From Caenimonas soli (GTDB lineage: Bacteria; Pseudomonadota; Gammaproteobacteria; Burkholderiales; Burkholderiaceae_C), in the NCBI RefSeq assembly GCF_013155545.1, contig NZ_JABJVV010000004.1, positions 248,001 to 312,000 on the forward strand: a stretch of DNA of 64,000 bases. The letters are read 5' to 3'. The notes under the pieces were generated by a model, which saw nothing but the letters and a program-made list of their open reading frames with translations, made no database searches and was not told where the DNA came from. Positions 25,092-32,582 of this stretch are shown here, piece by piece. The position numbers and the translations under genes are program-made. Position 1 is the first letter of the stretch; each line of letters begins with the position of its first letter.

Positions 25092-26726
25092 TTACGCGCG
25101 CGCGGCGTCGCGCTGCCACAGGTCGTCCTTGACCGCTTTTCTCATGACCTTTCCGGTCACGGTGAGCGGCAACTGCGCCATGAACTCGATGCGGCGCGGA
25201 TATTCATGGCGTTCCAGGCGGGTGCGGCCGTACTCGACCAGTTCCCGGCTGAGGGTTTCGGAGGGCGCGACCCCGGGCTTGAGCTGCACGACGGCCGTCA
25301 CGGCCTCGCCGCGCACTTTGTCGGGCAGCCCGACCACGGCCACCAGGTCGACCGCCGGGTGGGTGACGAAGCAAGCCTCGATGTCCGAGGGGCCGATGCG
25401 ATAGCCCGAGCTCTTGATGATGTCGTCGTTGCGGCCCACGAACCACAGGTAGCCCTCTTCGTCCTGCCAGGCCTCGTCGCCTGTCATCAGCCACTCGCCA
25501 CGCAGCTTGGCCGCCGTCGCGGCTTCGTCGCCCCAGTAGCCCAGGAAGGTCTGTGGATGGCTGCGGTGCGATGCGATTTCCCCCACCTCGCCGCACTTCA
25601 CCGGCTCGCCGGCAGCGTTCACGATCTGCAGCCGGGCGCCCGGAACCGCAAGGCCGAGCGAGCCGAAGCGTGCCGGCATCAACGCCGCGTTGTGAACGGT
25701 GAAAGGGGCGCACTCGGTCTGCCCATAGGCCTCGCCGGGGATCAGGCCGAACGCCGACTGAAGGTACTCGAACATGTCCTTTCCGAGCGACTCGCCGGTA
25801 CAGAACAGGCTGCGCAGCACCGTCGGCGGCGGCGTCCCGACCTGCCGCATCATGCGCAGCATGGTCGGCGTCAGCAGGGTGTTGCGAATCTTGTGACGCG
25901 ACATGAATGCGAACACCGCGTCGGGGTCGAAGGGATGCGGCGCTTTCCAGGACACCAGCGGGGTGCCGGCATACAGAAAGGAGAGCAGGATGCCGGAAAA
26001 GCCGGCGATCCAGGTCCATTCCGCGGGCGACCACGCAACGTCGCCCGTCGTTCCGAGGTCGGTGTGGATCATGGCAAGTCCACCCACGCCGCCGAGCCAG
26101 CCTCCATGCGAATGCAACACTCCCTTGGCTTTGCCGGTGGTTCCCGAGGTGTAGATGATGTAGGCCGGATCGCGGCCCTGGCCTGGTACGCCGGGGGACA
26201 GTGTCGAACCCTTTGCCAGGTCCAACCAGAAGTCGGCAGTGCCCGCCTCGGTTCCGTCGGTCAGCCAGATCGTCATGTCGGGCGGAAGCTGGTCCAGCAT
26301 GGGCTGCAACTTTGCATAGCCCGTGCGATCGGTCACGATGCCCTTGGCGCCCGAATGAGCCAGCCTGTGCAGCAGCCCGGTCCCGCTGAACACGCTGGCG
26401 ATCGGCATCGCGATGGCCGCCAGCCGCCAGGTTGCGATCAGCGCGATCGGCATCTCGGGCGTCTGCCCCAGAAACAGAGCCACGCGGTCGCCCCGACGGA
26501 CGCCGCGCGCGGCGAGGGCGTTGGCGAAACGCGTCGACAGCTCCCGCAGCTTCGCGTAGCTGTAGGTGGTGATGGTCCCGTCGGCGGCTTCGTCCATCAG
26601 GGCGAGGGAGTCGGGGGCCCTCTCGGCATGCCTGTCGCACAGGGCGATGCTCAGGCCTCCCGGCGCAGGGCCGTTGGTGGCATATTTTTTCAGGAATGCC
26701 GCATAGCGGGTCGGGTCGAACGTCAA
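25092..26726 (-). CDS. AMP-forming acyl-CoA synthetase (MACS-like)
   Basis: 544 residues from the TTG at 26724-26726, whose first bases overlap the stop of the gene upstream (TTGA). Seen: the AMP-binding P-loop YTSGTTGKAKGVLHSHGG, GEAYGQTEC, the hinge GRNDDIIKSSGYRIGPSDIE and the catalytic-lysine block LTVTGKVMRKAVK. It joins CoA to a free carboxylic acid with ATP, making the acyl-CoA that the island degrades. The family resembles medium-chain acyl-CoA and acetyl-CoA synthetases. An ATG start is not available near the conserved N-terminus. No sign of damage. Confidence 0.88.
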   Translation of the reverse strand: MTFDPTRYAAFLKKYATNGPAPGGLSIALCDRHAERAPDSLALMDEAADGTITTYSYAKLRELSTRFANALAARGVRRGDRVALFLGQTPEMPIALIATWRLAAIAMPIASVFSGTGLLHRLAHSGAKGIVTDRTGYAKLQPMLDQLPPDMTIWLTDGTEAGTADFWLDLAKGSTLSPGVPGQGRDPAYIIYTSGTTGKAKGVLHSHGGWLGGVGGLAMIHTDLGTTGDVAWSPAEWTWIAGFSGILLSFLYAGTPLVSWKAPHPFDPDAVFAFMSRHKIRNTLLTPTMLRMMRQVGTPPPTVLRSLFCTGESLGKDMFEYLQSAFGLIPGEAYGQTECAPFTVHNAALMPARFGSLGLAVPGARLQIVNAAGEPVKCGEVGEIASHRSHPQTFLGYWGDEAATAAKLRGEWLMTGDEAWQDEEGYLWFVGRNDDIIKSSGYRIGPSDIEACFVTHPAVDLVAVVGLPDKVRGEAVTAVVQLKPGVAPSETLSRELVEYGRTRLERHEYPRRIEFMAQLPLTVTGKVMRKAVKDDLWQRDAARA

Positions 26727-27850
26727 GGGGTCTCCCTTTCGGTGGTGGCTGACAGCCCGCCAACTGCGCGCAGCGCGGCGGGAAGGGGTTGTCCATGGGC
26801 TTCGCACAGAGGGTGAACCAGGCGGCGCACTTCGGCGGCGCCCAGCCGGTCCATCAAGGCGACAGGCGCGAGGCCGAACCGCAACGCCACGCGGGCTGCA
26901 AGATCGAAATCCGCGGCGGCGGCCACGCCCTGGTCCAGCGCGTGGAGGATCGAAAGGAACACGCTGCCCCTGAGGCGATCGACGATGGCCTGCGGAACCG
27001 ACGCGGGCGCAGCGGACTTGTCCCCCAGGGGCCAGGGTGTCATCGCGGCCGCATGCGAAACCACGTTGGCGGCCGGTGCATAGAAAGGGCCCAGGGCAGC
27101 CAGCGCCGCTATTGCGCCGTGTGTTGTCCTCGGGCTGCCGAGATTGCAAAGCGCCAGCGGCGCGATGGGCGGCTCGAACGCCAGTTTCGCGGCCTCGTCG
27201 ACCAGGCTGGCGGACGCCAGGCCCTCATCGACGATGCGAGCTGCCTCGTTGATGAAGGGAAGGTAGAAGCGGTTGACCACGAAGCCCGGGGAGTCCTTGC
27301 ATTGCAGCGTGGTCTTGCCGATCGAGCGGCAGAACGCGATGGCGCGTTCGAGGCTGGACTGGCTGGTGCGGGTGCCGCGCGTGATCTCGACCAGCGCGTT
27401 CTGGTGCGCGGGAATGAAGAAATGCATTCCGGTGAAACGCGAAGGCTGTGCAATGGAACCCGAAAGGGCCTCGATGGAGAGCGCGCTGGTGTTGCTGGCA
27501 ACCAGGGCATCGGGCGCCACGATCCCGCCGATCTGCCGGAACAGTTCCGACTTGACTGCCAAATCCTCGAACACCGCTTCGATCACGGGGTCGCAGGCCG
27601 CCACTCCCTCGATCCTGCTGTCACCGGAAATTCGCGCCATCGCGGCGGCGGCCTGCTCCTGCGTCAAGCGCCCCCGCGCTGCAAGGCGCTGCAGGTCCAT
27701 GCGCATGCGCTCGAACGCGGCATCCAGCGCGGCCGCGTTCTGGTCGTGCAGGACGACGGCGCGCCCCGACAGCGCGCAGGCCAGCGCAATTCCGCAGCCC
27801 ATCACGCCGCTGCCGATCACCGCCGTTTTTATTTCGTGAATTGCGTTCAT
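26723..27850 (-). CDS. 3-hydroxyacyl-CoA dehydrogenase
   Basis: 375 residues from the ATG at 27848-27850 (an in-frame ATG 21 bases upstream is possible). Seen: NAD fold VIGSGVMGCGIA, EAVFEDLAVKSELF, SNTSALSIEAL, the catalytic-His block GMHFFIPAHQNALVEI (the usual HFFNP Asn is Ile), and KDSPGFVVNRFYLPFINEA. After the usual C-terminal domain it has a second, partial C-terminal repeat. It oxidises the 3-hydroxyacyl-CoA to the 3-oxoacyl-CoA with NAD+. The start codon lies within operator B, giving the N-terminus MNAIHE, very like MNRIHD of the hydratase. It overlaps the ligase start by four bases. Confidence 0.9.
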   Translation of the reverse strand: MNAIHEIKTAVIGSGVMGCGIALACALSGRAVVLHDQNAAALDAAFERMRMDLQRLAARGRLTQEQAAAAMARISGDSRIEGVAACDPVIEAVFEDLAVKSELFRQIGGIVAPDALVASNTSALSIEALSGSIAQPSRFTGMHFFIPAHQNALVEITRGTRTSQSSLERAIAFCRSIGKTTLQCKDSPGFVVNRFYLPFINEAARIVDEGLASASLVDEAAKLAFEPPIAPLALCNLGSPRTTHGAIAALAALGPFYAPAANVVSHAAAMTPWPLGDKSAAPASVPQAIVDRLRGSVFLSILHALDQGVAAAADFDLAARVALRFGLAPVALMDRLGAAEVRRLVHPLCEAHGQPLPAALRAVGGLSATTERETP

Positions 27851-27876
27851 GGAATTGAGAATAGCATTCATGAACC
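27833..27876. promoter_or_regulatory. Operator B over the 3-hydroxyacyl-CoA dehydrogenase start
   Basis: On the minus strand the sequence TTCATGAATGCTATTCTC followed by AATTCC and ATGAACGCAATTCACGAA aligns over its full length with operator A (ATCGTGAATGGTATTCTC, GATGTC, ATGAATAGAATTCACGAT). About 31 of 42 positions agree, concentrated in the arms. It overlaps both candidate start codons of the gene. Shared operator of one regulator, most simply the island TetR. Confidence 0.65.
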
Positions 27877-28067
27877 GTGTTTGCAAGGCTTTCCGGCGGG
27901 GGGCGAACGGTTGGGGTGGGGGTCTTTTTTTCGAGGCGCAGGGCCGCCAGGCGCTGCGCATGGATGCAAGCCGCGCCGGCGCTCATCCGACGGGCTGCTC
28001 GCACCGCTCGCGTGGATCAATCGTGCTGAACGATGCCCCATGATGGAGCGGGCGCGAGGCGCCGACG

Positions 28068-29072
28068 TCAAGGCTCGATGATGACCTTGCCGAATAATTC
28101 GCGCCGGTCCAGCGCCTCGAACGCCTCGATGGCCCGCGACAACGGTACCGTCCGGTCGATCATCGGGATGAGCTTGCGTTGCTGCACCAGGTCGAGCAAG
28201 GCGTGCAGGCCGCCCCTGTCCCAGGCATTGGAGCCCTGGATATTGAGCTCGAAGGTCCAGATGTAGCGAATGTCCGTTTGCGGGTCGTAACCGGCGGTGG
28301 CTCCGCAGGTCATCATCCGCCCGCCCCGCTGCAGTGAACGCAAGGAGGGCACCCAGGTGTCGCCGCCCGTGAAATTCACCACCATGTCGACGCCGCCGCC
28401 TCCCCACACCCTGGGTTTGCCGAAGCGCTCGTGGATGGCCTTCATGAAATTGACGGCCTGGTAGTTGATGCCTTCGTGAGCGCCCAGTTCGATCAGCCGG
28501 TCCAGCTTCTCGGAGGTGGAGGCGGCCGCCACCACATGGGCCCCGGCCAGTCGGGCCAGTTGCACGCAGCAGGTTCCAACGCCGCCCGACGCGCCGAGCA
28601 CCAGCACCTTTTCGCCGGCCGCCACCTTGCCGCGCGTGATCATCATGCGGTAGGCCGTACCGTAGGCGACCGGGAGGGCGGCAGCCTCGGCGAAGGACAC
28701 GCGATCGGGCAACGCCATCAGCATGTGGGCCGGGACTTCGCAGTACTGCGCCAGCCCGCCGTCCGACATCTCGCCGATCAACTGGTTTTTCACGCGGTCC
28801 ATGGGATCGACCAGGACCCGGTCGCCTACCTTCCAGTTCGTGACGCCTTTGCCGACGGCCGCGATCTCGCCGGCCATGTCGATCCCCAGGATGATCGGCA
28901 TCGGAACCTTGATGCCCGGCATGCCTCGCAGCGTAAACAGGTCGTGGTAGTTCAAGGCACACGCCTTGACGGCGAGCACGACGCTCCCTTCTTGCGCGAC
29001 GGGGTCGGGCCACGCGTTCTCGAAGGTCAATTCCCCGATTTCGCCGTGCCGATGAATTACCACTGCTTTCAT
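28068..29072 (-). CDS. Zinc-type MDR oxidoreductase (quinone oxidoreductase / alcohol dehydrogenase-like)
   Basis: 334 residues. Seen: the GroES-like N-domain with ACALNYHDLFTLRGMPG and LGIDMAGEIAAVG, the loop KVGDRVLVDP, and a Rossmann domain with VLVLGASGGVGTCCVQLARLAGAHV. Catalytic zinc ligands of the alcohol dehydrogenases (Cys, His/Glu pattern CxxD near residue 38) are replaced by ALNYHD, as in NADPH quinone oxidoreductases and enoyl reductases. Likely use: NAD(P)H-dependent reduction of a double bond or carbonyl in the island substrate. It follows the thioesterase gene by about 50 bases on the same strand. Confidence 0.85.
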   Translation of the reverse strand: MKAVVIHRHGEIGELTFENAWPDPVAQEGSVVLAVKACALNYHDLFTLRGMPGIKVPMPIILGIDMAGEIAAVGKGVTNWKVGDRVLVDPMDRVKNQLIGEMSDGGLAQYCEVPAHMLMALPDRVSFAEAAALPVAYGTAYRMMITRGKVAAGEKVLVLGASGGVGTCCVQLARLAGAHVVAAASTSEKLDRLIELGAHEGINYQAVNFMKAIHERFGKPRVWGGGGVDMVVNFTGGDTWVPSLRSLQRGGRMMTCGATAGYDPQTDIRYIWTFELNIQGSNAWDRGGLHALLDLVQQRKLIPMIDRTVPLSRAIEAFEALDRRELFGKVIIEP

Positions 29073-29121
29073 TGCCGCTCCTGTACTGGAATTTGTAAGG
29101 TTGCTGGAACGCGTGCCCTCG

Positions 29122-29559
29122 TCATGGGCTGATTTCCGGGCGCGGCACGCCGAAGCAGCCCCGTCCGACCGCCGTCAGTCGCCCCTGGTCGTCGAAGACG
29201 TCGACGTCCACGACACCCATGGTCCGGCCGACCTTGCGGATCAAGGCCTTCGCCACCAGGAAAGCCCCGCTCGATGGACGCAGGTAGTCGATGCGGAAGT
29301 TGATGGTCGGCACGGGGCCCCCGGTCACCATCACCACGGCAAAATCGCCCGCCGTATCAACCAGCGAAGCCACCGGACCTCCGTGGTATTGGCCCGATCC
29401 GGCAAAACGCTCGAGTTGCGCGCGCATGGGCATCCTGAGGGACAGCGTCCCGGCTTCCACGTCCATGCTTTCGCAGCGCAACTGGAGGAAATCGATGAAA
29501 GGCGAGCTGTCGAGCTGCCCCTGGAGCTGTTCCATCGTCATGTACTGGTTGTCGGGCAT
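29122..29559 (-). CDS. PaaI-like hotdog thioesterase
   Basis: 145 residues from the ATG at 29557-29559; a TTG at 29607 would add 16 residues. Seen: a single hotdog domain with RFAGSGQYHGGPVASLVDTAGDFAVV, read in two parts, and INFRIDYLRPSSGAFL. The GG and Asp/Thr in the long helix match PaaI-type acyl-CoA thioesterases. It would release CoA from stalled or dead-end acyl-CoAs of the pathway. It is the first gene of this minus-strand run. Upstream lies one half of the island operator, and an eight-codon open frame (29627-29604, MNYIHHF then stop) whose stop overlaps the TTG. Confidence 0.8.
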   Translation of the reverse strand: MPDNQYMTMEQLQGQLDSSPFIDFLQLRCESMDVEAGTLSLRMPMRAQLERFAGSGQYHGGPVASLVDTAGDFAVVMVTGGPVPTINFRIDYLRPSSGAFLVAKALIRKVGRTMGVVDVDVFDDQGRLTAVGRGCFGVPRPEISP

Positions 29560-29609
29560 CTTGCTGCGCTCGCTGTTGGGTCCCAGGGAAGCAGGGCCCG
29601 GGGTCAAAA

Positions 29610-29632
29610 ATGGTGAATATAGTTCATGACAT
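29610..29632. promoter_or_regulatory. Operator C: half-site upstream of the thioesterase
   Basis: The minus strand reads TGTCATGAACTATATTCAC then CA, matching the right arm of operators A and B (GTCATGAATAGAATTCAC; TCCATGAACGCAATTCAC). The left arm is not conserved: GTTTAACA is found where GGTATTCTC would be. A weaker or single-dimer site of the same regulator is the simplest reading. Confidence 0.45.
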
Positions 29633-29765
29633 GTTAAACGGCAAGAAGAATCCGCATTCCGAGCTCTGGGAGAGGGGGCTGTGGCTCGCTGTTGGGCGCC
29701 GCGGGGCGCGGCTGATCCATGAGAAAGACGCGCCAGGAGGCGCCGGTGCTTGCGCGACTGTTGCG

Positions 29766-30548
29766 CTAGCGGGCCAGCCGCTTGCCCGTGGGATCGAGGG
29801 CCTTGGCGGTGATGCTGACGTCGAGAAGACTGGCCGAGGACATCAGGGCATTGAGCACCATGGACCTGGAGGATCTGAGCTCTTCCAGAATCGCCTGCTG
29901 TGCGGCTTTTGCGTCGCCTTGGCTCAAGGCTTCGATCAGGGCTTCATGTTCATGGCGCATTTCGGCCGTACGGTCCCGGATCGCCAGGCCGAAATGGAAG
30001 AAGCGCTCCATTTCGTGCAGCACTTCGGCCAGCGCGCCGACCAGCCGTTCGTTGCCGGTGGCAGAGGCGATCAGCAGGTGGAACTCCGAATTGGCGCGCA
30101 GGAACCGGTCCTCGCTGTCGCGATTGCCCGGCTTGTAGCTCAGCCCGCAAACCTTGTCGAGCCGCCGCAGGCTGACCTCGTCCACGCGTCCGGCTGCGGC
30201 CTTGACGATCGCAAGCTCGAGGACCTCGCGCAGGCCATACAGGTCGTTCACGTCGCGCAACGTGATGGGTTTGATCTGGTAGCCGCGCCGGTGTAACGGT
30301 TGCAGCAGTCCGTGTGTCGCGAGGCGGTCGAGCGCAGCGCGGGTGGCGGCGCGCTTCAGCTCGAAATGCTCCTCGATCTCGGCTTCCGACACGGTTCGCC
30401 CGGGCGCCAGTTCGCAGCGCACGATCGCACGCCGTATCGACTGGAATGCCAGGTCACTCTGCCGCTCCGATGCCAGAGGCCTCACCGCCGCGTCGCGCGC
30501 CGGCGGTCCCGTTGTTTGCAGAACGGCATTCTTGCCCGCGGTTGCCAT
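29766..30548 (-). CDS. GntR-family transcriptional regulator with FCD domain
   Basis: 260 residues from the ATG at 30546-30548. Seen: a winged HTH, AFQSIRRAIVRCELAPGRTV then SEAEIEEHFELKRAATRAAL, and RRGYQIKPITLRDVNDLYGL leading into the FCD ligand domain with the metal/ligand residues LRANSEFHLLIASATGN and EMRHEHEALIEAL. FCD regulators bind a carboxylate and control nearby catabolic genes. It is divergent from the VOC gene at 30628; the 79-base gap has paired CATAACAG sites and a CACCGCGGTG palindrome. It most likely represses the plus-strand cluster 30628-35723 and itself. Confidence 0.88.
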   Translation of the reverse strand: MATAGKNAVLQTTGPPARDAAVRPLASERQSDLAFQSIRRAIVRCELAPGRTVSEAEIEEHFELKRAATRAALDRLATHGLLQPLHRRGYQIKPITLRDVNDLYGLREVLELAIVKAAAGRVDEVSLRRLDKVCGLSYKPGNRDSEDRFLRANSEFHLLIASATGNERLVGALAEVLHEMERFFHFGLAIRDRTAEMRHEHEALIEALSQGDAKAAQQAILEELRSSRSMVLNALMSSASLLDVSITAKALDPTGKRLAR

Positions 30549-30562
30549 GGATTCAACTATAG

Positions 30563-30619
30563 CACCGCGGTGTTGCATGGCATTTCATAACAGGTTACAG
30601 TAGGCGCCATAACAGTTTA
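30563..30619. promoter_or_regulatory. Putative GntR operator region
   Basis: In the divergent gap are the palindrome CACCGCGGTG (30563-30572) and two direct repeats, CATAACAGGTTA (30586-30597) and CATAACAGTTTA (30608-30619). The repeats are 22 bases apart, two helical turns, so a regulator could bind both on the same DNA face. They lie directly before the VOC gene ATG at 30628. Confidence 0.5.
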
Positions 30620-30627
30620 TTAGCCCG

Positions 30628-31257
30628 ATGCTGCCACTCGACCACATCCTCTGGACCGTCCCGGACCTCCAGTCCGGGGTATCGCTCTTCGAGCAAATGA
30701 CTGGCGTACGTGCGGGTATCGGCGGCAGGCATCCCGGCCGCGGCACACAAAATGCGCTGGCATCGTTTGGTGAAGGCTGCTATCTCGAGATCGTCGCGCC
30801 CGATCCGGCCCAGCCGCTGGAAAACAACTACGGCGCCATCGTCCACGCCCGGCAAGCGCCCGGCCTGATCACCTTCGTGATGCGGTGCACCGACATGGCG
30901 CCGGTGGCGAGCGCCGCTGCGCGCCTGGGACTGCCATGGGACGGGCCGAACCCTTGCAGTCGACAGCGGCCCGACGGCGACTTCCTGCACTGGCGTCTCG
31001 GCTTCACCGAGGGCTCTGCCTTCGGGGACTACCTGCCTTACTACATCGACTGGCAGGACACGCCCCATCCGTCGGAGACGGCGCCTGGCGGCTTGCAGCT
31101 GCTGGAATTCGAAGTGATTCACCCCAAGGCCGACGAGCTGCGGGCCATTTACCGGGAACTGGGAATCGCAGTTCCGGTGCGTCGCGCGCTGCAGCCCGGC
31201 ATGCGTGCGCTGGTGGCTTGTCCTGCCGGTCAGATCGTTCTTACATCGCTCCAATGA
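30628..31257 (+). CDS. VOC-superfamily (glyoxalase-like domain) protein
   Basis: 209 residues. Seen: LDHILWTVPDLQSGVSLFEQ as first beta-alpha unit, then ASFGEGCYLEIVAPDP with the metal-site Glu, and a second half with LQLLEFEVIHPKADEL. These suggest the Glyoxalase_3 type within the vicinal-oxygen-chelate superfamily, which includes lyases, isomerases and ring-cleaving oxygenases. Exact reaction unknown. It is the first gene of the GntR-controlled cluster; its TGA overlaps the ATG of the PLP enzyme gene, so the two are translated together and probably act on consecutive intermediates. Confidence 0.8.
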   Translation: MLPLDHILWTVPDLQSGVSLFEQMTGVRAGIGGRHPGRGTQNALASFGEGCYLEIVAPDPAQPLENNYGAIVHARQAPGLITFVMRCTDMAPVASAAARLGLPWDGPNPCSRQRPDGDFLHWRLGFTEGSAFGDYLPYYIDWQDTPHPSETAPGGLQLLEFEVIHPKADELRAIYRELGIAVPVRRALQPGMRALVACPAGQIVLTSLQ

Positions 31258-32480
31258 CATCAAACATCACAGCAGAATCCCCGCCCCACCACCCAGACGT
31301 TCTCAAGTCCAGCTCCGACGACAGGACGCTTCTGGTCCACGGTGGCCGGCAACCCGGGCGGTTTTCCGGCATGGTAAATACGCCGGTCCATCGCGGCTCG
31401 ACCATCCTGGCCTCCAGTCTGGAGGAATGGGAGCGCTGGAAGGCGCCGGAAAACGGGACCAGTCGTTACGGGCGTTTCGGCACGCCAACGACGCACAGCT
31501 TCCAGGACCTGATCGCCAAGCTCGAAGGCGGACACCGCAGCATCGTGTTTCCCTCCGGGCTGTCGGCGTGCACGCACACATTGCTTTCCTTCCTGCAGGC
31601 GGGCGACCATATCCTCATGACCGACAGCGTCTACGGCCCCGTGCGCAGCTTTGCGACACAGGTGCTCAAGCGCTTCGGAATTGAAGTCGGTTTCTTCGAT
31701 CCTTTGATCGGCTCGGGCATCGGTGCGCTCATCCGGCCCAACACGCGCGTCGTGTACGTCGAATCCCCAGGCTCATGGACCTTCGAGGTGCAGGACATCC
31801 CGGCCATCGCGGAGCAAGCCCACCGCGCGAAGGCGACGGTGGTGATGGACAACACCTGGGCGTCGCCGTTGTTCTTCAAGCCCTTCGAGCATGGAGTGGA
31901 CGTTTCGATCCAGGCCGCAACCAAGTACATCGTCGGCCATTCCGATGCATTTCTCGGGGTCGCCACCGGCACCAGGGAAAGCTGGGAACGCCTGCAGAAG
32001 GGAAGCCACGATTTCGGCGAGATCGCCGGCCCCGACGACATCTACCTGGCCTTGCGCGGCCTGCGCAGCATGGACGTTCGCCTGGCCAGACACTGGGAAA
32101 ACGGCGCGGTGCTCGCCGAGAGCCTACGCGAACACAAGCTGGTCCACAGCGTGCTGCATCCGGCCCTGCCCGAGCACCCGGGCCACGCCTTGTGGAAGCG
32201 CGACTTCCGCGGCGCGAGCGGCCTGTTCGGAGTGCAGCTGCACAGACTGGAGCCGCACGTCATCAAGGCGCTGTTCGATCGCCTGCAGTTGTTCGGTGTG
32301 GGCTTTTCGTGGGGCGGCTTCGAGAGCCTGGCGGTGCCGTCCGAAGAATCGATTCCCGGTTCCGCGCGCACCTGGCCGCATGCGGGAAAGATCATCCGGA
32401 TCCATGCCGGGCTGGAAAGCGCAGAGGACCTGGTGGCAGACATGAGACAGGCGTTCAGGCACGCCGCCACCCTGGTCTGA
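31254..32480 (+). CDS. PLP-dependent Cys/Met-metabolism enzyme, cystathionine beta-lyase-like
   Basis: 408 residues, ATG at 31254 overlapping the previous stop. Seen: the fold-type I signature GRFGTPTTHSFQDLIAKLEGG, the PLP-stacking SVYGPVRSF, VVMDNTWASPLFFKPFEHG, and the Schiff-base lysine in AATKYIVGHSDAFLG. The GFSWGGFESL block near the C-terminus is typical for MetC-type beta-lyases. It should eliminate or replace a beta- or gamma-substituent of a sulfur amino acid. In a cluster with VOC, ligase and MaoC genes it is more likely catabolic (C-S bond cleavage) than part of methionine synthesis (inference). Confidence 0.85.
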   Translation: MTSNITAESPPHHPDVLKSSSDDRTLLVHGGRQPGRFSGMVNTPVHRGSTILASSLEEWERWKAPENGTSRYGRFGTPTTHSFQDLIAKLEGGHRSIVFPSGLSACTHTLLSFLQAGDHILMTDSVYGPVRSFATQVLKRFGIEVGFFDPLIGSGIGALIRPNTRVVYVESPGSWTFEVQDIPAIAEQAHRAKATVVMDNTWASPLFFKPFEHGVDVSIQAATKYIVGHSDAFLGVATGTRESWERLQKGSHDFGEIAGPDDIYLALRGLRSMDVRLARHWENGAVLAESLREHKLVHSVLHPALPEHPGHALWKRDFRGASGLFGVQLHRLEPHVIKALFDRLQLFGVGFSWGGFESLAVPSEESIPGSARTWPHAGKIIRIHAGLESAEDLVADMRQAFRHAATLV

Positions 32481-32582
32481 CCGGAGATGGGTGAGGCCAC
32501 GCGTGATGCGGATTCATGCCGGCTCTCGAAAGTGCAGTGGATCAGTGGTGGTTGACAAATACCTTGAGATTGGAGTGCATCT

